A DNA stretch of 64,000 nt, taken from NCBI GenBank assembly GCA_050313995.1, contig JBNPMM010000002.1, one strand, 5' to 3'. The notes beneath the pieces are model-generated. The model was not told the DNA's origin. It was given only the letters and a program-made list of their open reading frames with translations, and did no database searches. A program made the position numbers and the translations under genes. This stretch comes from JAUMWX01 sp023394215. Lineage in GTDB: Bacteria; Bacillota; Clostridia; Tissierellales; Peptoniphilaceae. The stretch's first letter is position 1. Every line of letters starts with the position of its first letter. This document shows, piece by piece, positions 37,260 through 44,458 of the stretch.

Positions 37260-38056
37260 GGTTTCGCCTCTTCTCTTATCTTCAAAATATGGTCTATATT
37301 CTTTCTTAAAAGGTCTGTCATATTTGACTGACCAAGTCTTCCCTCAAAATAGGACAAGGCCTTCTCATACATACAAAGGCTCAAATCATAATTTTTCATA
37401 TAAAAAGCAATCTGCCCCTTTGTTGCCAAGGCGTTTGCATAATGAATATCATGAGGATTTGAAAGCTCATAATAGCTTATAGCCCTGTCAACAGTTTCAA
37501 GTGCCCTACTATACTCAGCCTGTACAAGCAGTATCTCTGCCAAATTTATATTGCTTATAGCAAGTTTATTGGGATTATCTCTTACGATTTCTATAGCTCT
37601 CTCTATATCGGCTTGGGCTTTATCATAAGCCTTAAGTCCCCTGTAAGCACTCGCCCTGTTATTGTAAAGGCTGGCAAATAAATAGTCATCAGCCGGATAC
37701 TGTTTAAGAATTTCATAGGCTAAATTAAATCTGTCAAGCCCCTTGCCGTAATCCTTATTTACTATATCCACATCCCCTAAATTTAACAATAAAGTCGCAT
37801 ATTCTTTAGATCTATCTCCATAATTTTTCTTAACAATAAGTCCTATTTGTCCATATATGGCATAGGATTTTTTTGTATCGCCTATGAGTCTAAGAAAGCT
37901 TGCCAGCTCATTTCCCACGTATATGATAGCATGTTCATCAGCTGCCTCCAAGCTCTTCTTAAACTCTATAAGCAAATATTTCAAAATATCATCATTATGC
38001 GATTTGCTAAATTTATCTTTTAAATTTTCATAAAAATTAGCTAAATCATATTTCAT
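37256..38056 (-). CDS. Tetratricopeptide repeat protein
   Basis: 266 residues made almost entirely of about six TPR units, e.g. YATLLLNLGDVDIVNKDYGK, LYNNRASAYRGLKAYDKA and YANALATKGQIAFYMKNYDL. Cytoplasmic. TPRs bind peptides or partner proteins, so it may be the scaffold for the DUF4037 and DUF4125 proteins encoded directly after it, or link them to shell proteins. It follows a shell gene by 6 bp. Confidence 0.78.
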   Translation of the reverse strand: MKYDLANFYENLKDKFSKSHNDDILKYLLIEFKKSLEAADEHAIIYVGNELASFLRLIGDTKKSYAIYGQIGLIVKKNYGDRSKEYATLLLNLGDVDIVNKDYGKGLDRFNLAYEILKQYPADDYLFASLYNNRASAYRGLKAYDKAQADIERAIEIVRDNPNKLAISNINLAEILLVQAEYSRALETVDRAISYYELSNPHDIHYANALATKGQIAFYMKNYDLSLCMYEKALSYFEGRLGQSNMTDLLRKNIDHILKIREEAKP

Positions 38057-38062
38057 AATTTA

Positions 38063-38338
38063 TTATTCAGCTTTTGGAAGAATCCCTTCTATTTCAGTAT
38101 GAGGTCTTGGAATTACGTGCACAGACACAAGTTCTCCTACTCTTTGAGCTGCTGCAGCACCCGCATCTGTAGCTGCTTTTACGGCTCCCACATCACCCTT
38201 TATAAGAACTGTAACAAGTCCGCCGCCTACAAATTGCTTACCTATAAGTGTAACATTTGCTGCCTTTACCATTGCATCAGCTGCTTCTATACTTCCTACT
38301 AAACCCTTTGTTTCTATCATTCCCAATGCTTCATTCAT
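38063..38338 (-). CDS. BMC-H hexameric shell protein
   Basis: 91 residues, a single Pfam-BMC domain of the PduA/EutM type (GMIETKGLVGSIEAADAMVK, pore loop FVGGGLVTV, AAAAQRVGELVSVHVIPRP). Hexamers tile the compartment facets and pass small metabolites through the central pore. Nearly identical to the shell domains at 40079 and 40619. AGGAGG upstream of ATG 38338. Confidence 0.93.
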   Translation of the reverse strand: MNEALGMIETKGLVGSIEAADAMVKAANVTLIGKQFVGGGLVTVLIKGDVGAVKAATDAGAAAAQRVGELVSVHVIPRPHTEIEGILPKAE

Positions 38339-38354
38339 AGTCTGATCCTCCTAA

Positions 38355-39980
38355 TTAATCGTTATAATTTCCACCTAAAGCCTTAACCATGTCATCTACC
38401 ATCTTTTGTAGACTTTCAAGGTTTATGCCTTCTTCTCCTACATGGAAATCCGCATCCTTTTCATCTGTACATCTTGTGCAGGTTTTAGGACTATATGAAA
38501 AATAATTATCTTCTTTGTGTCCATGGTTGTCATATTCAGGCAAAGACTTCTCTACAGAACAAGTTTCCTTTGCATGACATGAAGAACCGTGATATTTTTG
38601 ATATATTTCATCATTTTCAGCCAACTTATCAGCATCAACTATACCATATACCAATTTCTTAAGATTTATTAAGTGTTCAGGGCCTACATTTTCAGATACT
38701 GAGCTGCCCCCTAAAGTTCCACAACCTAAAGTGAAAGCAATTGAAAGTCCTGTGCTTAAACCTACACCACCCATAGTACCGCCTGTATTTATCAAAATTC
38801 TGCTGGCAGGTTTAATTGAAAACTTCATAGCTACATTTTTATCTTCTGTATGTAAACTCATAGTATGTCCTATACCGTTTTGCAATAATTCTATTGACAA
38901 GGTACAAGCTTCCTTCCAGTCAGCTACTGTATAAAAACCTAAAACTGAAGTTAATTTTTCATATGACAATGGCCACTTATCACCAACTCCAAATTGTTCA
39001 CCTACAAGAACTCTTGTATTTGCAGGTATGCTTATTCCGCAAGCATCAGCTATCACCTTTGCAGATCTTCCAACAAATTTCGCATTCATAGCATGTCCGT
39101 TATTAAACAGAATCTTACATACCTTATCAGTTTCTTCCTGAGTCATAAAGTAAGCACCTTGCTTCTTAAATTCAGCAATTACCGCTTCTCTATTACAGTG
39201 TTCAACTATTATACTTTGTTCTGATGCACAAACTGTACCGTTATCAAAAGTTTTACTTGCCATAATATTTGTTACAGCCTTTTGTATGTCAGCACTTCTT
39301 TCAATAAATGCAGGAGAATTTCCGGCCCCTACACCTATCGCAGGTTTTCCGGCACTGTAAGCCGCCTTTACCATGGCAGGACCACCGGTAGCTATTATAA
39401 GCTTAACTTCATCGGCCCTCATAAGGGTGTTTGTAGCTTCTATACTTGCTAATGAAATACCTTGTACTATATTTTCAGGTGCTCCGGCCTTTACTGCAGC
39501 TTCATGAACTATTTCTACAGCTCTCAAAGTACATTTTAAAGCTGAAGGATGAGGTGAAAATACAATGGCATTTCTCGATTTTATTGCAATCATGGACTTA
39601 TACAATACTGTAGAAGTCGGATTTGTAGAAGGCACTATACCCATTATCAAACCTACAGGATCCGCAATAGTAATAGTTTGCTTATGTTCATCAGCTCCTA
39701 TAACACCTATTGTTTGCTTATTTTTTATTTCTTCATATAACAAACCGCTTGCTGCATGGTTTTTATATAATTTGTCCTTAACTACACCGAAACCTGTTTC
39801 TTCAACTGCCAACTCGGCTAACTCTTTAGCATGCAATTCACCGGCTTCAGCTATAGCTCTTATTATCTTATCTATTTGTTCAAAACTAAAATCTTTTATT
39901 TGTTGGCTTGCAATTTTACCCCTTCTTGCCAAGTCTCTTGCTGCCTGGATTGATTTTAGATCAAAATCAAATTCACTCAT
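38355..39980 (-). CDS. cutF: CoA-acylating acetaldehyde dehydrogenase
   Basis: 541 residues. Catalytic Cys lies in DNGTVCASEQS and the NAD-binding region in VPSTNPTSTV; this is the EutE/PduP-type family that makes acetyl-CoA from acetaldehyde. An N-terminal amphipathic helix (~8-28, IQAARDLARRGKIASQ) and the C-terminal end (LESLQKMVDDMVKAL) look like encapsulation peptides. Residues ~465-520 are an extra Cys/His-rich tail (GSSCHAKETC, CTRC) not needed for catalysis. Preceded by a 98-bp gap with a hairpin, so its expression may be set separately. Confidence 0.9.
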   Translation of the reverse strand: MSEFDFDLKSIQAARDLARRGKIASQQIKDFSFEQIDKIIRAIAEAGELHAKELAELAVEETGFGVVKDKLYKNHAASGLLYEEIKNKQTIGVIGADEHKQTITIADPVGLIMGIVPSTNPTSTVLYKSMIAIKSRNAIVFSPHPSALKCTLRAVEIVHEAAVKAGAPENIVQGISLASIEATNTLMRADEVKLIIATGGPAMVKAAYSAGKPAIGVGAGNSPAFIERSADIQKAVTNIMASKTFDNGTVCASEQSIIVEHCNREAVIAEFKKQGAYFMTQEETDKVCKILFNNGHAMNAKFVGRSAKVIADACGISIPANTRVLVGEQFGVGDKWPLSYEKLTSVLGFYTVADWKEACTLSIELLQNGIGHTMSLHTEDKNVAMKFSIKPASRILINTGGTMGGVGLSTGLSIAFTLGCGTLGGSSVSENVGPEHLINLKKLVYGIVDADKLAENDEIYQKYHGSSCHAKETCSVEKSLPEYDNHGHKEDNYFSYSPKTCTRCTDEKDADFHVGEEGINLESLQKMVDDMVKALGGNYND

Positions 39981-40029
39981 TACAACCTTCTTTCTTTATT
40001 TTCCCGTCAATACCTATTTTAAAACTATT

Positions 40030-40061
40030 CCATAAAGCCCATTTATAGACGGGCTTTATGG
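40030..40061 (-). other. Intra-operon hairpin before cutF
   Basis: 11-bp stem CCATAAAGCCC/GGGCTTTATGG with a 10-base loop in the only long gap of the operon. No clear T tract follows on the minus strand, so it looks more like an RNA processing or stability element, or partial terminator, than a full stop. Confidence 0.6.
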
Positions 40062-40078
40062 CTATTTATTTTATTTAA

Positions 40079-40609
40079 TTATTTTTGAACAGGTAAAATT
40101 GTTTCTACTTCTGCGTGTGGTCTTGGGATTACATGCACTGATACAAGTTCTCCTACTCTTTGAGCTGCTGCTGCACCTGCATCTGTAGCTGCCTTTACAG
40201 CTCCTACGTCGCCTCTTACCATTACTGTAACAAGTCCGCCGCCTACAAATTCTTTACCTACAAGTGTAACATTAGCTGCCTTTACCATTGCGTCAGCTGC
40301 TTCTATACTTCCTACCAAACCCTTAGTTTCTATCATTCCCAATGCATCCAATTGTGCCATTTTCTTTTCTCCTTTATCCTTAATTTCAAAAATTTCTTCT
40401 TTTATTTCTTCTTTTGCTTCTTCTACCGGATCTTCTGCAATAGTTTCCACAACTTCAAGAACTTCCGTGATAATTTCTTCTTTTACTTCTTCATTTACAG
40501 GAAGCGGCTCCTCCACAGGTGCCTTTTCAATTAAAATTTCCTCTAATTTTACTTCCTTTTTTTCCTTTTTAGCAGTTGACCTTTTTTTAGGCTTCTTACT
40601 ATTTTCCAT
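40079..40609 (-). CDS. BMC-H shell protein with long charged N-terminal extension
   Basis: 176 residues: a Lys-rich start (1-20), a Glu-rich, Pro-containing stretch (21-83) with no predicted fold, then a complete BMC-H domain from M84 (MAQLDALGMIETKGLVGS) nearly identical to the shell proteins at 38063 and 40619. A strong internal ribosome site before M84 suggests a second product of 93 residues (40079-40360). The extension could line the lumen or surface and recruit cargo, or modify hexamer assembly. Confidence 0.88.
   Translation of the reverse strand: MENSKKPKKRSTAKKEKKEVKLEEILIEKAPVEEPLPVNEEVKEEIITEVLEVVETIAEDPVEEAKEEIKEEIFEIKDKGEKKMAQLDALGMIETKGLVGSIEAADAMVKAANVTLVGKEFVGGGLVTVMVRGDVGAVKAATDAGAAAAQRVGELVSVHVIPRPHAEVETILPVQK
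40360..40373 (-). promoter_or_regulatory. Internal ribosome binding site within extended shell gene
   Basis: AGGAG (minus strand, 40373-40369) stands 8 bases before an in-frame ATG at 40360, exactly where the canonical BMC-H domain begins. The same gene also has an upstream start at 40609, so both long and short hexamer subunits could be made. Confidence 0.6.
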
Positions 40610-40618
40610 AACTTATCC

Positions 40619-40888
40619 TTAAAGAATTGCTTCTATAGATGAGTCTGGTCTTGGAATTACGTGTACTGACACAAGTTCTCCTACCCTTTGAGCTGCTGCT
40701 GCACCTGCATCTGTAGCTGCCTTTACAGCTCCTACGTCTCCTCTTACCAATACTGTTACAAGTCCGCCACCTACAAATTGTTTGCCTACAAGAGTAACAT
40801 TAGCCGCCTTTACCATTGCATCTGCTGCTTCTATACTTCCTACCAAACCCTTAGTTTCTATCATTCCTAAAGCATCCATCATTGCCAT
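40619..40888 (-). CDS. BMC-H hexameric shell protein
   Basis: 89 residues, PduA/EutM-type BMC-H, differing from the 38063 protein only at a few positions (MAMMDALG start, V/I and R/K swaps around the pore loop, SSIEAIL end). Probably a major facet component. RBS AGGAGG before ATG 40888; 14 bp after PduL. Confidence 0.93.
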   Translation of the reverse strand: MAMMDALGMIETKGLVGSIEAADAMVKAANVTLVGKQFVGGGLVTVLVRGDVGAVKAATDAGAAAAQRVGELVSVHVIPRPDSSIEAIL

Positions 40889-40902
40889 AATATCCTCCTA
40901 AT

Positions 40903-41562
40903 TTATTTTATGATTTTTACCATATCGCCATTTTTCAGGCCACAGGCGTTAGCTTCTTCCATATCTATATGAAAATCCAAATATCCGTTTTTATCAGCAC
41001 GCACTATAATATTTTCAAGTACCATGCTTCTTATTCCGCCACTTCTTACTGATACTATCTGACCGTTTTCAAGGCCCATATAATTTGCCTGCTCAAGGTT
41101 CATATGTATATGCCTTTGAGCAACTATAACTCCCTTATCTATTACAACAGTTCCCTTAGGTCCTATAATAGTGATTCCCGGAGTTCCTTCCAAATCAGAA
41201 CTCATCCTGATTACAGGCTTTACTCCCAACTTAAAGGCATCTGACTGTAATATCTCCACCTGAGTTTCTTTTCTGCAAGGTCCTATAATTCTTACATTTT
41301 CTAAAACTCCCTTAGGTCCGCAAATTGTAAGTTGTTCTTTACAGGCAAATTGCCCCGGTTGTGATAAAGCCTTTATAGGCGTTAATTCATAGTCCCTTCC
41401 GAACAAGACTTCCATATGAGCTTTTGATATATGTAAATGCCTACCCGAAACTCCTACAGGCAAAACCATATCAGCATCTAAAGAAGTTGTATGAGGATTT
41501 TCCTTTTTGTTCTTCTTTAAGTTATCAATTAGCAAAAATGCTAAGTTTCTTACTTCGTTCAT
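40903..41562 (-). CDS. pduL: PduL-type phosphotransacylase
   Basis: 219 residues. PduL zinc ligands are in SGRHLHIS and AQRHIHM, and the fold is shown by LTICGPKGVLENVRIIGP repeated as ITIIGPKGTVVIDKG. It converts acetyl-CoA and phosphate to acetyl phosphate and recycles CoA inside the compartment. The first ~20 residues (NLAFLLIDNLKKNKK) form a likely encapsulation helix. Overlaps the preceding stop by one base (TAATG). Confidence 0.93.
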   Translation of the reverse strand: MNEVRNLAFLLIDNLKKNKKENPHTTSLDADMVLPVGVSGRHLHISKAHMEVLFGRDYELTPIKALSQPGQFACKEQLTICGPKGVLENVRIIGPCRKETQVEILQSDAFKLGVKPVIRMSSDLEGTPGITIIGPKGTVVIDKGVIVAQRHIHMNLEQANYMGLENGQIVSVRSGGIRSMVLENIIVRADKNGYLDFHIDMEEANACGLKNGDMVKIIK

Positions 41563-42023
41563 TAAAATCCTCTAAGTTTCTCCATCAATTCTTCTTCCGT
41601 AAAAATATGACTTGCAATTGCGGCATTTAAGAAATCATAAATTTCTTGGCAAGATAAAGGTTTTTCACAATCTCTATCACAAGTTTCGCCATCCCCACAA
41701 ACTACACTGCTGTCAATCTTACAATATTCAACATGTGAATGATCTTCATGTGAATGTTCCTCATGACAATGATCTTCGTGCGAATGTTCTTCATGACAGT
41801 GATCATCATAACAAGCTTTTTCACATCCGTGATCCTTGCATTCTTCTACATGACTTTCCTTAGCATGCTCGTCAGCATGACATAAGTCAGCTTCTACAAA
41901 TTCCACCTTGTTATCTCTGGCTATATCTCTTGCCTGAGGAGTAATTAAGGTGTTTTTATCAATATATATCTTGCCGCAAGCCTTAGCTTCATAAACATCT
42001 TGAGCTGTAATAAGTCTTTTCAT
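41562..42023 (-). CDS. His-rich EutQ/EutT-N-like microcompartment protein
   Basis: 153 residues. The first 48 match the short domain seen at the N-termini of EutQ/EutT/PduL-associated proteins (LITAQDVYEAKACGKIYI, LITPQARDIARDNKVEF). Residues ~52-100 are rich in His, Cys and acids, with repeated HxHE(E/D) units (HCHEEHSHED), a likely metal-binding tract. The last 30 residues are a helix (LSCQEIYDFLNAAI, FTEEELMEKL) that could target the lumen. A metal store or chaperone for CutO iron or PduL zinc is a guess. Confidence 0.75.
   Translation of the reverse strand: MKRLITAQDVYEAKACGKIYIDKNTLITPQARDIARDNKVEFVEADLCHADEHAKESHVEECKDHGCEKACYDDHCHEEHSHEDHCHEEHSHEDHSHVEYCKIDSSVVCGDGETCDRDCEKPLSCQEIYDFLNAAIASHIFTEEELMEKLRGF
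41733..41807 (-). repeat. Five 15-bp tandem repeats coding His-x-His-acidic units
   Basis: Units at 41733, 41748, 41763, 41778 and 41793 (e.g. ATGTGAATGATCTTC on the plus strand), each encoding five residues of the form H-S/C-H-E/D-E/D. In-frame length means slippage would change metal-site number without frameshift. Confidence 0.8.
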
Positions 42024-42038
42024 CCTCTTACTTCCTTT

Positions 42039-42308
42039 CTACCACTTGCAATCCTCATCAATGATACCGGTAATAAGGGCATCAACCGGTATATGCTTGT
42101 TTTCATATTCCTCTAAACAAACTCTGGCACTTGAACCCAAAGTAAGCAAAACAAGGTCTCCCTCTCCCGCTCCTATTGTGTCAACAGCTACCAACTGCTT
42201 TCCCTTATCGGTCCCGCAAACAAGTTCTACAAGCATTAATTTCATACCGTTTAATTGATCATACTTTCTCGTAGCCCAAATCTTACCTACCAATTTAGCT
42301 ATTACCAT
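42039..42308 (-). CDS. eutN: BMC-P pentameric vertex protein (EutN/CcmL family)
   Basis: 89 residues. OB-fold EutN/CcmL pattern: MVIAKLVGKIWATRKYDQL, LMLVELV, VDTIGAGEGDLVLLTLGSSAR, ITGIID. Pentamers cap the twelve corners of the shell. ATG overlaps the preceding gene stop by 7 bp. Confidence 0.92.
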   Translation of the reverse strand: MVIAKLVGKIWATRKYDQLNGMKLMLVELVCGTDKGKQLVAVDTIGAGEGDLVLLTLGSSARVCLEEYENKHIPVDALITGIIDEDCKW

Positions 42309-42598
42309 TTTTCAATTTTTCCTTCTTTTTCCTTAATATTAGTTAATGCCTCCCTTACTTCAGCCATTTCGCCGACAATAGCAAGGGTTACAAAATTGTT
42401 GGGACAGCTTCCTCTCACATCGGAAACTTCCACTCCTACCGATTTTTCTGCAATATCGGCAGCTACCAACATTTCAATAACCTTACCTTGAACAAGTCCA
42501 AGAGCTCCCGGTTTCTTTCCTTCAAATTTCAACTTGCTTCTGGTTTCTATAATTTTTAAAGTTTGATCGCTGGGTGCGCTTATTATTCTTATATCCAT
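42302..42598 (-). CDS. Divergent BMC shell protein, GrpU-like
   Basis: 98 residues with a weak BMC-domain pattern preceded by a 30-residue N-terminal segment (IISAPSDQTLKIIETRSK; GALGLVQGKVIEMLVAADIAEK). A cysteine in the loop DVRGSCPNNFVTLA is where a pore would form. This recalls GrpU, a glycyl-radical-compartment shell protein reported to bind an Fe-S cluster at its hexamer pore. Assignment by pattern only. Confidence 0.62.
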   Translation of the reverse strand: MDIRIISAPSDQTLKIIETRSKLKFEGKKPGALGLVQGKVIEMLVAADIAEKSVGVEVSDVRGSCPNNFVTLAIVGEMAEVREALTNIKEKEGKIEKW

Positions 42599-42601
42599 AC
42601 C

Positions 42602-43432
42602 CTACTCTCCTCCTTCAACAAGTGAACAGGCTATACCAAGAGGTGTTACAAACATGGGATTGCTCGGTTTAACCGTTTTTATGCCTAAAACTTTTTCCAC
42701 GTAGTCTTCCATACCGGTTAAAAGAGCGGTACCTCCTACCAAAACTACGTCTTCTACATCATAGCCTTCTATGGCTCTTGATATTATACTTGATATCTTA
42801 TCTACTACCGGCTTAAGTACGGGAAATATGTCCTTATGCCTTGAGAAATCCCTCTTCAAAAGTTCGGCTTCCTCAAAAGATATCTTATTTGCTCCTGATA
42901 AAACAAGGGAAAAATGAGTACCTCCCGTAGGTTCATCTACAACCTTTACCACTTTTCCGTTCTTTATTATAGAAACTCCTGTGGTTCCTCCTCCTATATC
43001 AACAACCGCTCCGTCCTGCGTCCTTATTACCTCATTTGCCGCACTCGGCTCATCCAATACCTTGATTACCTCAAATCCGGCACTCTGAGCTACGTTTTTT
43101 ACAACACCGCTATCTATGGACTCGGTTCCCGGAGGAATGGCACATCCTGCAAAATAAAGCTCTTCTCCTATTTTATCTTCTATTTCCTTCTTAAGTCTTT
43201 TGACTATATCAACAGCCCCCATATAGTCGACCACCATACCATCCTTTACCACGCTTGCAAATTCATATGCTCCGCATACGGGTTTCATGTCCTGATCAAC
43301 TACTGCTAAAACTACAAAGGCTGTGCCTAAGTCAATACCGGTAAAAAGCTTCTTTCCCTTACAATTTATGGGGGTTTTTATAACTTTTTCAAAGTCCTCA
43401 ATATATTTATTGGTCCTCTCTAAATTAATCAC
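42602..43432 (-). CDS. eutJ: EutJ-like actin-fold ATPase
   Basis: 276 residues, Hsp70/actin-type ATPase: phosphate 1 FTGIDLGTAFVVLAVVD, phosphate 2 VVDIGGGTTGVSII, adenosine VVLVGGTALLTGM. EutJ proteins occur in many compartment operons as presumed chaperones; activity has not been firmly assigned. Start GTG 43432, with GGAGG five bases upstream, overlapping the preceding gene by 8 bp. Confidence 0.87.
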   Translation of the reverse strand: MINLERTNKYIEDFEKVIKTPINCKGKKLFTGIDLGTAFVVLAVVDQDMKPVCGAYEFASVVKDGMVVDYMGAVDIVKRLKKEIEDKIGEELYFAGCAIPPGTESIDSGVVKNVAQSAGFEVIKVLDEPSAANEVIRTQDGAVVDIGGGTTGVSIIKNGKVVKVVDEPTGGTHFSLVLSGANKISFEEAELLKRDFSRHKDIFPVLKPVVDKISSIISRAIEGYDVEDVVLVGGTALLTGMEDYVEKVLGIKTVKPSNPMFVTPLGIACSLVEGGE

Positions 43433-44012
43433 TCAAACCTCCTTCAAGGGATAAACTTCCAGCCCAAATCTTTATCTCATTTTCAATAAAAGCTGTAATC
43501 CTACAATAACTTTCAAATACAGGGTCATGCTCGTCCAATTTTCTCGAAAGCAAGTTTTTACCCCTATTCAAATCCTGATAAAAGTTCACTAAATTATAGA
43601 AAAGATCAAAATTTTTATCGCCTATATCCATAAGCATATACTCTTCAATCAAGTCTATCTCACTTATTTCTTCTAATTCCGGCTTATATTCCATACCCTT
43701 ATATATGGAAATTGCTATTGAATTAAAGTGGGCTGCCTTTTTTCTATCATAATCCTTTACGGCATTAACAAAATTCTTTATTTTTAATGCCAGTTCTTCA
43801 AATACCTTGTCTCCACAAGATGAAGAAATCACTTCTTCTTCCTTATCAAGCTCTTCACTTTCTTTAAGTTTATCTATAATAATATCTATTCTAAAATCAA
43901 CAAGAAACTGCTTTGCCCCTGGAGTCAAGCGACAATCTTTTTCTAACTTATATTGGTTAAAAGGTATTTGTCTGTACATGGTACGCAATTCATCTTCTGT
44001 AATAAATCTCAC
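43425..44012 (-). CDS. EutT-N-like helical protein of cut operons
   Basis: 195 residues from GTG 44012, chosen because GGAGG stands five bases upstream; a longer reading from 44036 would use codons that form that ribosome site. The start RFITEDELRTMYRQIPF ... CRLTPGAKQFLVDFRI resembles the N-terminal module of EutT/EutQ. The remaining ~135 residues are helical (CGDKVFEELALKIKNFVNAV, YCRITAFIENEIKIW). Adenosyltransferase function is not expected, since CutC needs no cobalamin. Role unknown. Confidence 0.68.
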   Translation of the reverse strand: MRFITEDELRTMYRQIPFNQYKLEKDCRLTPGAKQFLVDFRIDIIIDKLKESEELDKEEEVISSSCGDKVFEELALKIKNFVNAVKDYDRKKAAHFNSIAISIYKGMEYKPELEEISEIDLIEEYMLMDIGDKNFDLFYNLVNFYQDLNRGKNLLSRKLDEHDPVFESYCRITAFIENEIKIWAGSLSLEGGLSD

Positions 44013-44457
44013 TTGTACCTCCATCAACATCTTCAATTATTTCTTTCAATTCTTCCAGTCCCTCACCGGTAACAAAAGATATAAACAAAATTTTGCTTGC
44101 TCCTATCTCCCCGGCTGTTTTAAGGGCCTTGTCTCTGTCCTCATTCGTCAACAAATCACTCTTGCTTACAAGTACATAAGACGGACTTGTAAATGACTTA
44201 GCAAAGTTTGGAGGATATATTGATTCGAGAGTAGCTCCGTCAAGGATAAAAAACACACCCCTTGCCTGATTTTGACAAATCATTATTATCGAATTATTCA
44301 TAGAATTGATTTCCAGGTAAGATCCCGGAATCTCTATGCTGTTTTTCCTATACCAAACATCAAGTCTGCTTTTATGATTTGTCTTCTCTTTCTCTATCCA
44401 ATCACTTATTGTCGACTTTAGACTCTTGTCAAGACCGACCAAAACCCATTTTCTCAT
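43990..44457 (-). CDS. EutP/PduV-like protein with degenerate GTP-binding loop
   Basis: 155 residues. Fold and order match EutP: a switch-like IEIPGSYLEIN, SKSDLL in place of NKxD, and a C-terminal FISFVTGEGLEELKE. The P-loop position reads GLDKSLKST instead of GxxGxGKS/T, so nucleotide binding is doubtful. EutP proteins are thought to act in compartment assembly or placement. Ends inside the next gene (23-bp overlap). Confidence 0.75.
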   Translation of the reverse strand: MRKWVLVGLDKSLKSTISDWIEKEKTNHKSRLDVWYRKNSIEIPGSYLEINSMNNSIIMICQNQARGVFFILDGATLESIYPPNFAKSFTSPSYVLVSKSDLLTNEDRDKALKTAGEIGASKILFISFVTGEGLEELKEIIEDVDGGTSEIYYRR

Positions 44458-44458
44458 A

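Noticed and set aside
40160..40534. Plus-strand Cys/Tyr-rich frame of 124 codons opposite the extended shell gene
   Set aside because: Shadow of Ala/Glu-rich coding sequence; similar shadows appear opposite the other shell genes and none has a start signal.
41733..41807. Short regular repeats resembling a CRISPR array
   Set aside because: The units are 15 bp without spacers and encode an in-frame His-rich tract.
43425..44012. Cobalamin adenosyltransferase (EutT)
   Set aside because: Only the short N-terminal module is similar; the catalytic domain is missing and CutC uses no B12.
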